DNA of 64,000 nt from Nocardia camponoti (GTDB taxonomy: Bacteria > Actinomycetota > Actinomycetes > Mycobacteriales > Mycobacteriaceae): assembly GCF_014646135.1 (NCBI RefSeq), contig NZ_BMMW01000001.1:389570-453569 (forward strand). The letters run 5' to 3'. Position 1 is the first letter of the stretch; each line of letters opens with the position of its first letter. Positions 25,197 to 33,682 of this stretch are shown piece after piece. Made by a program: the position numbers and the translations under genes. The notes under the pieces are model-generated. The model ran no database searches and was not told where the DNA came from. It saw nothing but the letters and a program-made list of their open reading frames with translations.

Positions 25197-25736
25197 ATGT
25201 ATCGACAGCGCGTTACCTCTGGCCAATTGGGGCGATATACCCAATGGATGTCGTTCTTCACTACCGGCGTGCTGGTGGTCGCGATACTCTTGGCGGGGCC
25301 TGCTTCTGCGCAGCAATCTAATCAGGGTCAACCGGATCTAGAATTGCAGGTCGGTGATCCTCAGAATCGGTCGATCGGTGCTGGTAGTTGCTCTGGCTTC
25401 TTTCATGATCCTCAGGCGGTGAACGGGTTCCTCGAGTGGGGGCTAGAAAGTCATTGCGCTGGTAGCGGCTGGTTTCCGCACCATATCAGTGTCACGCTAC
25501 AGAAGCAGCGCAAGACCCCGTGGTTCCCCGACATCTTCTTCGATGATATCGATACCATGGCGAGTGAGTCATACCAGTTCGGGTGGGCAGACATCAGCCT
25601 ACTTGAGCACAATAATACGATCTGCGCGAACAGTGACCAAACTGTCTACCGACTCGAAGGGACGATTACCGCGGGCGAAAATGAAGTTACGGGAATTTCT
25701 GAGGAATTCACCTTGTACTGCGGAGTCGAGACCTAA
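25197..25736 (+). CDS. Cargo: hypothetical secreted protein
   Basis: A 179-residue protein from ATG 25197 (AGGAAGG upstream). A signal peptide of about 39 residues (hydrophobic segment MSFFTTGVLVVAILLAGP then ASA) precedes the mature chain. The mature part has four Cys (GSCSGF, SHCAGSG, TICANS, LYCGV), probably two disulfides, and no recognised domain. It is followed by a second secreted protein gene. Its AT content is higher than that of chromosomal neighbours, as expected of transposon cargo. Role unknown. Confidence 0.7.
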   Translation: MYRQRVTSGQLGRYTQWMSFFTTGVLVVAILLAGPASAQQSNQGQPDLELQVGDPQNRSIGAGSCSGFFHDPQAVNGFLEWGLESHCAGSGWFPHHISVTLQKQRKTPWFPDIFFDDIDTMASESYQFGWADISLLEHNNTICANSDQTVYRLEGTITAGENEVTGISEEFTLYCGVET

Positions 25737-25793
25737 GATTGGCGTCGAACCGAACCACGTTTCAGTCCATCACATAATTAATGGGGTAGGATT

Positions 25794-26513
25794 ATGTCTG
25801 CAACCAAAATTGCTCGTACGCTGCGCCGCGTTGCGTGTATCGGCCTGACTGCGGGCGCGGCCGCGCTCATGATTCCGGGACAGGCTGGCGCTGCTACTCA
25901 GATTGGCTGGACCGGCGGCACACCGCCGATCGGTGGTGTCATCTATCTGCACAATTCGACGATCACTGACGACGGTGGGCTCCGAGCGTCGAGCAAGATC
26001 TGGACATCCACCGGGTCCACCGTAGCGCCGGGGATTATGGGCGTCCGCGCTCGCCTGTTCAAGAGCGGCGTAATATGTGAAGTCGCGGGCTACCAGCACA
26101 ACACCGCGTGGATCTCGACTCACGAGGCTTTCACCTCGGCGGTCTGTGGAACCGGCTCCTACAACAGCCACGGCTTCGTCCGGGTGTACAACGGTTCTGG
26201 GTTCAACGAGTACGTTACGTTCCCGTCGAATCCGATCGATTACTCCGGAGCGGCAAGTGCGCGATCGCAACGAATCGAGCAGGAGTCGGCGGCCGACACC
26301 AGCAAGACCTTCACTGTCGGCGGTCAAACCTTCGGCCCGGCGAGCCAGTCACCAGACGAGCCGGACCCCGACTTTGTCGCCGCCTACAGCGACGAGGGAG
26401 AGTTCGGCTACGTCCGAAGCGGCGACCTTGCGAACAAGTCCGATTCGGGTACACGGCTGTCGGTATACGATGACACCGGCGCCAGCGAGATCGGTTCCCT
26501 GACAGTGAGATAG
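25794..26513 (+). CDS. Cargo: hypothetical secreted protein
   Basis: A 239-residue protein starting at ATG 25794. The N-terminus (KIARTLRRVACIGLTAGAAALMIPGQAGAA) is a clear signal peptide, cleaved after about residue 34. The mature part is beta-rich and has two Cys (GVICEVAG and SAVCGTGS) in a stretch of aromatic and Asn-rich sequence, then an acidic second half (SPDEPDPDFVAAYSDEGEFGYV). No known domain is recognised. It may act with the preceding secreted protein. Confidence 0.7.
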   Translation: MSATKIARTLRRVACIGLTAGAAALMIPGQAGAATQIGWTGGTPPIGGVIYLHNSTITDDGGLRASSKIWTSTGSTVAPGIMGVRARLFKSGVICEVAGYQHNTAWISTHEAFTSAVCGTGSYNSHGFVRVYNGSGFNEYVTFPSNPIDYSGAASARSQRIEQESAADTSKTFTVGGQTFGPASQSPDEPDPDFVAAYSDEGEFGYVRSGDLANKSDSGTRLSVYDDTGASEIGSLTVR

Positions 26514-26532
26514 CTGACCTGGATTGGTGACG

Positions 26533-26943
26533 ATGACGAACCTGACAACACAGTTACCCACCACCGGAGTCGTCGCGATCGCGACTCTGAACCCGGACAC
26601 CAAGGCTTGGATCACCCCGATGGCGTTGTTTCCGGACGGGCTGTTGTTCACGGTGATCGCGTTTCCTGCAGCGCCTCTTGAGATCGGCGTTCTGCCGTAC
26701 TACCTCGAAGCGGAAATCCATCATGGTGGGAACAAGCACTACATCGGTGGCGGATCTACGAGCGCTTCCAATCATCAGGCCAAGGTGTCGTTCTGGGTAC
26801 CGACCTGGATGTTCGACTGGCGGCTCTTGAAGGAGGGAGGCGGTGAGTTGGCCCTTTTCGAGTCGACTCATCGTCTCGACGTCCGTCGCTTATCAGGTCC
26901 CAAAGGTCCGCCCATCCAAACCTTCGGTCTTCATATCGCATAG
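26533..26943 (+). CDS. Cargo: hypothetical protein
   Basis: A 136-residue protein from ATG 26533, 19 bp after the second secreted cargo gene. It has no signal peptide. Hydrophobic beta-type segments (GVVAIATLNPDTKAWITPMALFPDGLLFTVIAF) and FWVPTWMFDWRLLKEGGGELALFES suggest a compact cytosolic fold. No family is recognised. Its place after two secreted genes would suit an immunity or chaperone role, but there is no sequence support. A long hairpin follows 7 bp after the stop. Confidence 0.55.
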   Translation: MTNLTTQLPTTGVVAIATLNPDTKAWITPMALFPDGLLFTVIAFPAAPLEIGVLPYYLEAEIHHGGNKHYIGGGSTSASNHQAKVSFWVPTWMFDWRLLKEGGGELALFESTHRLDVRRLSGPKGPPIQTFGLHIA

Positions 26944-26950
26944 CGGGAAC

Positions 26951-26991
26951 GTCGGTCGGGATCGGAGGTTGTTCCTCCGGTCCCGACCGAC
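26951..26991 (+). terminator. Hairpin terminator after the cargo operon
   Basis: An 18-bp stem with one G-T-type mismatch (GTCGGTCGGGATCGGAGG pairing with CCTCCGGTCCCGACCGAC) and a 5-nt loop. It starts 8 bp after the stop of the third cargo gene and marks the end of the cargo transcript. Confidence 0.75.
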
Positions 26992-27044
26992 TTACGCTGT
27001 GGCTGGCCGGTGCGCCCATCATCAGGCGCTGCGACGGGTGCGCG

Positions 27045-27293
27045 GTGAGCGCCCGCGAGTTCGGGCCGTCGTTGGGAACCAGGACCGTGGATTCTGCTTT
27101 CGGTCCGGGCGATGTCGCCATCGGGCGCCCGCGCGAGGATGCGGCACGACCGCGAATGTATCTATGCCCGTACCGCATCGGTGATCGAGCCGATGCCTAT
27201 GTCGAGGGGATCGACGAGGTACAGGCGTTGATGTCGGCAATCCACAGCGTCGGCGCTGTACTCGGTATCCCATGTGATTGGCCGCAGAAGTAG
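27045..27293 (+). CDS. Cargo: small DUF6968-like protein
   Basis: An 82-residue product from GTG 27045. The second half, with PRMYLCPYRIGDRADAYVEGIDEVQALMSAIHSVGAVL, resembles the actinobacterial DUF6968 pattern (a CPY-R turn, then G-D-x-x-QAL helix). The start is uncertain because the frame is open further upstream. It is downstream of the cargo terminator, so it needs its own promoter. Function unknown. Confidence 0.45.
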   Translation: MSAREFGPSLGTRTVDSAFGPGDVAIGRPREDAARPRMYLCPYRIGDRADAYVEGIDEVQALMSAIHSVGAVLGIPCDWPQK

Positions 27294-27408
27294 CGACCTT
27301 CTATCGGCGAATGGCCCGTCCCCACGGTCGGTGTTCCGTTCGCTGGCATGACGCGGTCCGAGAGGTGGGTTCCATGATGCGGCGCCGAAGGCGTCAGGTC
27401 TGAGATGT

Positions 27409-28329
27409 TCATAGGGGTCGAGGAATCCGCCGTGAGGGTAGCTCGATCCTCTTCCAGTCGATGTGTTCGCGGCTGAGGCCCTCGATCCAGTTCGCGATGG
27501 GGTCTCGGTTGCGCCGTGGCCAATAGGTTCGCCGTTGGCCGCTCACCCGTGTTCCGAGTTCGATCAGGAACCGTGTGACCGTCTCTTTCCTGGAGGCGAT
27601 TCGTCGCCAGTGCGGTGATGCCAGGAGAGCCGCAGTGTCGACAGCGTTGGGGTAGATCGCGGCCAGGAATGAGGGGTCGTCGATGAGGACGCGGGTCTCG
27701 CCTGGATTCAGGATGTCGAGGCGGTTGCTGATGCCTGCGAAGGCCGTCGTGTCGGCGAAGCTGTTCCAGAAGTCGTTGTCCTCGAAGAGCCTTCGGGCGG
27801 TTCTGAACGCGTATTGAGCTGGTTGGGGCTGATGACGGCGAGCCAGGCGCCGATGAGTGGTGTGAGCAGCCAAAACCTCGGGAACGGCGCTGATATCGAG
27901 CAGTCTATGTCGGTGAGAATGCTTGTCGCTGAGCCAAATTCGATGTTTCGGACACGCGTGGACGTAGGACGGATAGTAGCGAATCACTCGTCCCCCGGTG
28001 TGGCGGCGGATGCAACGAGGGCAGGCCGGGCGGGCCCAGTTCGCCAGATGCGTGGAATCGCGGTGGCGGCTGGTGAGCTCGGGAAGTGCGCGAGTCAGCT
28101 GATCACGCGAATAGCCGGTGATCACGACGAGCCTGCCTAAGTTGGGCGGCCGCATCCGCAACTCCAGCAGTGTGGGATTCATGCCCAGATGTATCTTCAG
28201 CTCGTCGATGGCGAGGTGGTTGACCGTGGCGAGTCGACCCAGGTAGGAGGCAGTGGTCTCGTTCGGTGCGGGCGGGATCGGAATGGGCAGCTGACGCGCT
28301 AAACCCGGCGCTCGCCATCCCTGTTTCAT
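27409..28329 (-). CDS. tniQ: TniQ family transposition protein
   Basis: A 306-residue target-selection protein. The N-terminal PPAPNETTASYLGRLATVNHLAIDELKIHLG matches the TniQ start; a zinc-binding CPRC...HACPKHRIWL lies near 108-137. It is the only TniQ/TnsD-type protein of the element, and it is short, as in Tn5053 and in Tn7-like elements that use one TniQ. Its start overlaps the stop of the ATPase gene (ATGA). It probably guides the TnsC-TnsB complex to its target. Confidence 0.85.
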   Translation of the reverse strand: MKQGWRAPGLARQLPIPIPPAPNETTASYLGRLATVNHLAIDELKIHLGMNPTLLELRMRPPNLGRLVVITGYSRDQLTRALPELTSRHRDSTHLANWARPACPRCIRRHTGGRVIRYYPSYVHACPKHRIWLSDKHSHRHRLLDISAVPEVLAAHTTHRRLARRHQPQPAQYAFRTARRLFEDNDFWNSFADTTAFAGISNRLDILNPGETRVLIDDPSFLAAIYPNAVDTAALLASPHWRRIASRKETVTRFLIELGTRVSGQRRTYWPRRNRDPIANWIEGLSREHIDWKRIELPSRRIPRPL

Positions 28330-29381
28330 GCGACGCCTTTTCGCCTGCCAGAACGCTTCCTGGGGGTCGTTTCGGGCTGTTGTTCGGCGGCGTGGTCCAG
28401 ACGCTGGGCGTCGAGGTGGGCTTTGGTGATCTTCTCGCTGCCGTCATGGATGGCGTCGATCGCCGCGCCTCGGATCAGGTGCGACAGGCTGCCGAGCATG
28501 CCGCCGGTCCGCTGATAGAGGTATTGGTCATGGCGGGCAAGAGATCCGGGCCGATGCTGATGCAGGCGCAGCGCTTGTTCCAAGGTGACGATCAACGATC
28601 GCCAATGACCGCGGTGTTGAGGGCTGCCAAGGGCGAACGGGCGTGTGGAGATCGTGGCGAAGCGGCTGGCGATCTGTCTGCCCCGGATGCCGGAGAACAG
28701 CCCGGCGTGCTCGACATCGATTCCGGCATAGACGAACGTCGCCGGAATCCGTTCGGAGAAGTATTTCAGCTGGTCGGATACCTCAGCTCCGGCGCGAGTG
28801 GTCAGCGAGATGTTGTGGATCTCATCGACCAGGACCAGGTCGCAGCCGACATCGCAGAGCACCGCGCAAACGGAATTGGTGATGTCGGTGAGGTTGGCGC
28901 GGGCCAGGATCGGCAACCCGAGGAACCGGGCGAACTCGACGGCGACCATACGTGCGGTCGCCGCGGGCGGCAGCGTGATGTAGACGACCGGGATCCGCGG
29001 GCCCGGGCGCGGATTGCGCAGTTGGGTGCGTAGTTCGTGTGTCAGCCCGAGTTGGGTCAGCGCGGTGGTCTTGCCGGTGCCCGCGCCGCCGGTGACGATC
29101 AGCCCGCGCCGCGCCGAGATCTGGCGCCGGTTCAGAACCAATAGGCGGCTCACTGTTTTGGTGATGTCCTGGATGGTCGGGGTGTTCACCACGATCAGAT
29201 CGGAGTGGTAATTCAACCGCTCATCGTCGTATTCCAGGCGTTCGGCTGGCGCCAGCTCACGCCAGTCCTCGCGCAGCTGCGGCGGGGTCCTGTTGCGGCC
29301 GGTCCAGAGTCTCCACCCTTCCTTGGTGGTCAGTGGCGAGTCCGGTGGAGGATCGAATTCGCTGGCGCGACTCACGGCCAC
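28326..29381 (-). CDS. tniB: TnsC/TniB-type AAA+ ATPase
   Basis: A 351-residue ATPase with Walker A GGAGTGKT (98-105) and Walker B LVLVDEIHN (182-190, Asp186 and Glu187). An Arg-rich region follows in IRGRQIASRFATISTRPFAL, as in the sensor part of AAA+ proteins. It couples target recognition by TniQ to the transposase. The C-terminus is basic (RKRSGRRKG). It overlaps tnsB by 10 bp and tniQ by 4 bp. Equivalent to TnsC in Tn7 and TniB in Tn5053. Confidence 0.92.
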   Translation of the reverse strand: MAVSRASEFDPPPDSPLTTKEGWRLWTGRNRTPPQLREDWRELAPAERLEYDDERLNYHSDLIVVNTPTIQDITKTVSRLLVLNRRQISARRGLIVTGGAGTGKTTALTQLGLTHELRTQLRNPRPGPRIPVVYITLPPAATARMVAVEFARFLGLPILARANLTDITNSVCAVLCDVGCDLVLVDEIHNISLTTRAGAEVSDQLKYFSERIPATFVYAGIDVEHAGLFSGIRGRQIASRFATISTRPFALGSPQHRGHWRSLIVTLEQALRLHQHRPGSLARHDQYLYQRTGGMLGSLSHLIRGAAIDAIHDGSEKITKAHLDAQRLDHAAEQQPETTPRKRSGRRKGVA

Positions 29382-31441
29382 CTCTCGGCCTCGGCGGCGG
29401 CGTCATAGACGCCGAACGGGATCACGGTGCCCAGGTCGCCGTCGTCTGCGCTGTTGTCGAAGTCGTCATCGGGGTCGATATCGCGCAGGTCGACCGGCGC
29501 GAATTGATCCAGATGCGGTGTCGCGGCGCGGGTTCGGGCAGCGACCTTGCGGTCGGTCTTCGACTGTTCCGGGCCTGTGCCGGGACCGGCGCCAGCTCTG
29601 TTCAGCAGATCCGCCAGCGCCCGCGCGGTCGCTGTCTCGATCGGTTCACCGGTCGGTTCGGACTCAGCGACCACCCGGCGTGCGTGACGCCAGGTGAAAT
29701 CGGCGAACGGCGCTGTCACCATCGGCAGATGAGTCCAGGCGGCGCGGATCCAACCGCCCTCACGGTGGTTCCGGATGAACACATGTGACAGGTCGTAGGG
29801 GTCGTAGCGGACCTCCCAGGCCCCATTGCGGGACGCGACCCCAGAATTCTGGCGGCGGTAAGGGTTCAACGCCATATCGTCGTAAGTACGGCGATCGATG
29901 CGAACCCCGTAGTCGTTGATCGTGCGCCATTGAGCGGGCAGCAACTCCACGTAGTCTTCGCCGGTCAACACCAACGGCAGATACCCGGCCGCGGAGACCA
30001 GCACCGAATACATCTCGTTCGGCGACACCGGGCGAGCGGTGTCGGGACTGAGCAAGCCCTCGTGCGGGCGGCGCTGCCAATGCATCACCCATTCGTCGAA
30101 CAGATCCTGCAATTGCGCCAGTGACCATAGGGCTTCGGCTTCGACCGTCGCGCCGCGACGGGTGACGTCCCGGCCGACATAGCCGCAAACATACTGGCAG
30201 AACAAGGAATTGATGGACTGGAAGGTCCGCTCGATCACAGGATTATCAGTCGGAGTCCGAGGATGCGAAGGCAGCACCGAAATACCCAGCCGCTCGCAGG
30301 ATCGCTCGAAGGTCTCCGACAAGAACACCTTCCCGCGATCGCAGCCGATCACCTCCGGAACGATCACCGGTTTGGCCGCGGCATCGGCCATCCGGGCATC
30401 AATATCGGACAGGCTGCGGTGCGGCAGCCGCGACACCGACATCCGCAACACCTCCGGCCAGCCAGGACGCATCGGCTCGGGCACCAGCATCCGCGCCAAC
30501 AACAGCGAGGCATCCACCGCCTTAGTCCCGACCGGGCGCAACAGAGCCGCAGTGATCGTGCGGGTCGCGACGTCGACCGCAGCGGTCAACTCAACCCGCC
30601 GAGCCACCCCGTCATCGAACATCGCCAACACATCCAGCGGAGTCGTGTCGATCTGAACGTGCTGGCCCGGCCTCGCCGCCCACGTCGCCGTGAACGGTCC
30701 CGCCGGACGATTCGCCGCCGAGCGGCGGGTTTTGGCCGACCCGAACGTGTGCCGGCCCGCCGACACGGTCGCGGCCAACCGGTTGAACGTCGCCTTCGAC
30801 GGCAACTCCACCTCGCCTTCGCCGTGGCGCTCGGCGAGGATCGCCTCGACGCGGCGCCGCAACCGGTCCCGGGTGCCCGTCGAGCGATTGGTCTCGCTCT
30901 CGATCGCCTCTTGTAGCGCGGCCACCAGACGCTCGTCGGCGCGGCCGAACGGCGACCCCGACCGAAGCACCCGGCCGTCGACCAACGCCCGGACACCACC
31001 GGCGCGGTAGCGCAGACGCATCCGTTTGACCATGCGGGCGTTCACCGGCCTCCCAGCCGCCGTCAGCTCCGCGGCCTTCGCGGCATCACGCTCAGCGATA
31101 GGCCGGACCGGGTCGTATTCCGGTCGCGCAACAGCGGTTTCGCCGCCGGGACGCACGCCGGTTTCCAGCTCGATCAGGTGCCGTTCCCAGAACCGTGCGA
31201 GCTCGGCCTGCGCCGATGGCAAATCGTCCAGACTCTGGCCGACCAAACCCCCTCCTCGCGCCGGGATTTGGCGGTTGGTGAGCAGGCGAAACCCCTGCGA
31301 GGCGACCAAATGAACCAGCGAAACGACCGTGGCCTCACCCGCCACGCTCACCAACCGCACCTTCGTGCCCGATATGGCGGCCACCTCGTGCTCGACTTCG
31401 TCGAACAACACCTGGTCTCCGATCCGGATCACGCCCGTCAC
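29372..31441 (-). CDS. tnsB: TnsB/TniA-type DDE transposase
   Basis: A 689-residue transposase from GTG 31441, whose codon overlaps the tnsA stop (GTGA). The catalytic core has Asp265 (VQIDTTPLD), Asp368 (IGCDRGKVF) and Glu404 (TDNPVIERTFQS), the DDE triad, followed by a mu-type beta-barrel. The N-terminal helix-turn-helix part (about 120-250) should bind the ACCAGN4ACTGAGCC repeats at the ends. It joins the 3' ends of the element to target DNA with a 5-bp stagger, matching the observed duplication. Confidence 0.93.
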   Translation of the reverse strand: MTGVIRIGDQVLFDEVEHEVAAISGTKVRLVSVAGEATVVSLVHLVASQGFRLLTNRQIPARGGGLVGQSLDDLPSAQAELARFWERHLIELETGVRPGGETAVARPEYDPVRPIAERDAAKAAELTAAGRPVNARMVKRMRLRYRAGGVRALVDGRVLRSGSPFGRADERLVAALQEAIESETNRSTGTRDRLRRRVEAILAERHGEGEVELPSKATFNRLAATVSAGRHTFGSAKTRRSAANRPAGPFTATWAARPGQHVQIDTTPLDVLAMFDDGVARRVELTAAVDVATRTITAALLRPVGTKAVDASLLLARMLVPEPMRPGWPEVLRMSVSRLPHRSLSDIDARMADAAAKPVIVPEVIGCDRGKVFLSETFERSCERLGISVLPSHPRTPTDNPVIERTFQSINSLFCQYVCGYVGRDVTRRGATVEAEALWSLAQLQDLFDEWVMHWQRRPHEGLLSPDTARPVSPNEMYSVLVSAAGYLPLVLTGEDYVELLPAQWRTINDYGVRIDRRTYDDMALNPYRRQNSGVASRNGAWEVRYDPYDLSHVFIRNHREGGWIRAAWTHLPMVTAPFADFTWRHARRVVAESEPTGEPIETATARALADLLNRAGAGPGTGPEQSKTDRKVAARTRAATPHLDQFAPVDLRDIDPDDDFDNSADDGDLGTVIPFGVYDAAAEAERWP

Positions 31442-32223
31442 CGGTTCGCTCCCGCAGTCACCAACGACCAACCTTCCAGCCGTATCTCCAGGTCCGTCAC
31501 CAGTTCCCGCCGCCAGAGCAGGTGATAAAGCACCGGCAGCACCGCGACAGGATCACCCGCAGCCTGGGCGCCCTCGATCAACGGGCGCGGTCGCGCGAAC
31601 AACCCACGAAGCATCGACGCCACCGGTTCGACCCGGAACCGCCCGGCGCGATATCCCGCCAGCCACCGCACGTTCGCCAGCCAGACCGGATCATGGCCGG
31701 TCACGAGCCGATACGACCAGCCCACCTCCGCGCAGGCTTTCGCGGTCGTGTCGAACACCGCCTGATCGCGGGGCTTGATCCGCGCCGCCGGACGGCAGTC
31801 GATCACCACACCGGTTCGGTCCGCGAGGCGCGCGAAGAAGTCCGGCGCATGCGATCGCTGCTTCACCCCGTCCATCCAGAACAGCCAAAATGGTTGCGCC
31901 GCGTACCCAACAACGCCTGGATCGAAGTCCAGCGCCATCGCCTCGTCTCGCTCGAGCCACGACTCGTACTCAAGGTGCGCGCCCACCGTCGCCGAGTAGT
32001 AGAGACCCGGATTGTTGCGCTGCCCCCGAAACGACGGGATCGACCGCACCGGCGCCACCGCCTCGAACGCCATCCCGGCGGCCTCGGCCAACCTCTCACG
32101 CACCAGCTCACGATCCGCGCCGACGAACGCTACCTGGAAACCCGCGAAACCAGCCGCCCCGACCCCGCCGACCAGCAGCTGCAACCCAGCATCACTGCCA
32201 GACACCCGCCACCATCCGTCCAA
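31438..32223 (-). CDS. tnsA: TnsA-like transposase endonuclease subunit
   Basis: About 261 residues from TTG 32223; a GTG at 32205 is an alternative. The restriction-enzyme-like core has EYESWLERDEAMALDFDPGVVGYAAQPFW, then HAPDFFARL (Asp128) and VVIDCRP (Asp142, Arg144), corresponding to the E-D-(D/E)xK catalytic set; the last position is DCR instead of the common EVK. TnsA cuts the 5' ends during transposition, allowing clean excision. Its stop overlaps tnsB. It makes this element cut-and-paste. Confidence 0.85.
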   Translation of the reverse strand: MDGWWRVSGSDAGLQLLVGGVGAAGFAGFQVAFVGADRELVRERLAEAAGMAFEAVAPVRSIPSFRGQRNNPGLYYSATVGAHLEYESWLERDEAMALDFDPGVVGYAAQPFWLFWMDGVKQRSHAPDFFARLADRTGVVIDCRPAARIKPRDQAVFDTTAKACAEVGWSYRLVTGHDPVWLANVRWLAGYRAGRFRVEPVASMLRGLFARPRPLIEGAQAAGDPVAVLPVLYHLLWRRELVTDLEIRLEGWSLVTAGANR

Positions 32224-32266
32224 ATCGACCCAGCCCCAGCAGAATCCCGGTGATCATGCCACACGG

Positions 32267-32350
32267 ACCAGAAAGACTGAGTCGCAGACCAGGTAGACGA
32301 GGTGTATACCAGATCAACTGCGCCTGGACCAGATTCACTGAGCCAGGACA
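32267..32350 (+). repeat. Right end of the transposon with three TnsB-type repeats
   Basis: Copies of ACCAGN4ACTG(A/C)G(C/T)C at 32267-32283, 32308-32324 and 32328-32344, all in plus orientation, followed by AGGACA ending at 32350. The last copy to the end is 23 bp, the same spacing as at the left end. Confidence 0.85.
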
Positions 32351-32355
32351 AAATA
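32351..32355. repeat. Target site duplication, right copy (AAATA)
   Basis: Exact copy of the five bases at 24657-24661, directly outside the right end ACA. Confidence 0.85.
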
Positions 32356-32385
32356 AGAGCAGCCACGAAACGAATCCCGTTGATC

Positions 32386-32420
32386 CTGACCGCCGATAAT
32401 GTTCACTTATCGGCGGTCAG
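32386..32420. repeat. Perfect 14-bp inverted repeat upstream of the coiled-coil gene
   Basis: CTGACCGCCGATAA-N7-TTATCGGCGGTCAG. It is 96 bp before the ATG of the coiled-coil protein. Either a terminator for genes that once read in from the left, or an operator. CGAAACGAAT and ATTCGTTTCG bracket it (about 32366-32470) as a second, wider inverted pair. Confidence 0.6.
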
Positions 32421-32515
32421 AAACGGCGGCGGGGAAACGGGTTGCCTTGCTGCGGCACGTAATTCGTTTCGGTTGATACGTAACAGAATGACGAAACAAA
32501 CGCTACGATTCACCC

Positions 32516-33682
32516 ATGTCGAGCGTCTGCAACTACCCGGGCTGTGCCCGACCCATTCCGCGCAACGGCGGCCCCGGCCGACCATCGGAATACTGCGACC
32601 ACCCCGACCACACCCGTTGGCGTGCCTGGCGCGAACGTCAACGCCAACAACAAGAGACCGACACCGCGACGCAAGCCGTCACAGTGACGACTCAAGGGCC
32701 AGTCACCGTTGCCCGCCTGCGCGCCGACGAACTGCTCGGCCAGTTCCGTGGACTCGCCGACCAACTCGGCACCACGCTCACCGCCGCTGTCGCCGAACTG
32801 TCCACTCTCGCTGACCCTTCCGTCGCTGAAGCCCAGGTCCAAACCGTGCAAGCCGACGCCGCTAGGCGTATCGCCGAAGCGGAAATGGCCGCCGTCACCG
32901 CTGAACAAGCCCGTCGCGACGCCGAAACCGCCCGCGCGCTCGCCGAGTCCGTCGCCGAAGATGCTGCTGCCGCCGCCGAACAGGCCGAAGAAAAGATCGC
33001 CGCCGCCAACACCGCTCGTGACGAAGCACTAGCCGCTATCGAAGAAGTCACCAAAACCGCGGCCGACGATGTTTTCGCCGCCCGCAGCGCCGCCGAGACC
33101 GAGATCCGCGAAGCTCAACGCGAAACGGAAGCCACCATCGCTGCCGTACAGGAGGAAGCGGCTGCCGCGATCGCCGCCGCCGAGCAGCGCGCCCGCGACG
33201 AGCTCGCCACCTACCGACGCGAAGCTGACGCCCAGGTCGCGGCCATCACCGCCGAACGTGATCTGGCGGTGCAACGCGCCGCCGACGCTGACCGGGCAAC
33301 CGAACGCGCCGAAGCAACGGCCGCCGAACGCGTCGAAGCGGCAGCCGAAGCGCGCGACGAATGGCGAAGGGCGAGAACAGAACTCGACGCCACCCGCGCG
33401 GAACTGGATCGCGTGCGGGCGGAACTGCAAGAACTACGCACGACCGCGGCGACCGAAGCCGAGCAGCGCCGCACCGCGAATGAAGCCGCACTGGAACAGG
33501 TCCGCACCGAAGCTGAACAGCGGGTAGCGGCGATCGACGACGCCCGCGCCCAAACCTTGGCCCGCGCCGAACGCGCGGAACGCCAACTCGACGAGATGCT
33601 GACCTCGTTCGGTGGTGTGGCGACGGTGACGACTACTTCCGACGGCGCGATCGCCATGACCCGCCACCGCCCGCTCAGGTAA
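32516..33682 (+). CDS. Zinc-motif, long coiled-coil protein
   Basis: A 388-residue protein from ATG 32516. Residues 5-37 contain CNYPGC...GRPSEYC...DH, a compact Cys/His zinc-ribbon-like motif seen at the start of actinobacterial plasmid- and island-borne proteins. Then comes a very long Ala/Glu/Arg-rich coiled coil (about 60-365) with few breaks, recalling KfrA-type DNA-binding/partition proteins but without clear homology to the KfrA N-terminus. The short end after it ends at a TAA, and the same frame continues with a coding-like stretch. A TACGAT (-10 like) just before the ATG suggests a leaderless transcript. Function unknown; DNA binding is possible. Confidence 0.75.
   Translation: MSSVCNYPGCARPIPRNGGPGRPSEYCDHPDHTRWRAWRERQRQQQETDTATQAVTVTTQGPVTVARLRADELLGQFRGLADQLGTTLTAAVAELSTLADPSVAEAQVQTVQADAARRIAEAEMAAVTAEQARRDAETARALAESVAEDAAAAAEQAEEKIAAANTARDEALAAIEEVTKTAADDVFAARSAAETEIREAQRETEATIAAVQEEAAAAIAAAEQRARDELATYRREADAQVAAITAERDLAVQRAADADRATERAEATAAERVEAAAEARDEWRRARTELDATRAELDRVRAELQELRTTAATEAEQRRTANEAALEQVRTEAEQRVAAIDDARAQTLARAERAERQLDEMLTSFGGVATVTTTSDGAIAMTRHRPLR

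Larger units (their letters stand above)
24662..32350. mobile_element. Complete Tn7-like transposon (tnsA-tnsB-tnsC/tniB-tniQ) with cargo
   Basis: A 7,689-bp element. Ends are TGTCC...GGTCT at the left and its reverse complement type ACCAG...GGACA at the right, both placing the ACCAG repeat 23 bp inward. Flanks carry an exact AAATA duplication. The right half holds a minus-strand operon tnsA, tnsB (DDE transposase), tnsC/tniB (AAA+ ATPase) and tniQ, each overlapping the next. The left half carries four cargo genes on the plus strand, visibly more AT-rich than the surrounding genome. TnsA gives cut-and-paste capability rather than replicative transposition. No tnsD, tnsE or Cas genes are present, so targeting rests on TniQ. 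Confidence 0.92.

Noticed and set aside
26756..27178. 140-codon minus-strand frame in the transposon cargo
   Set aside because: Arg/Pro/Ser-rich and overlapping a plus-strand gene and its hairpin terminator; no domain seen.
28266..29033. 255-codon plus-strand frame opposite tniB
   Set aside because: Antisense to an ATPase with clear Walker motifs; composition is typical of a shadow frame.
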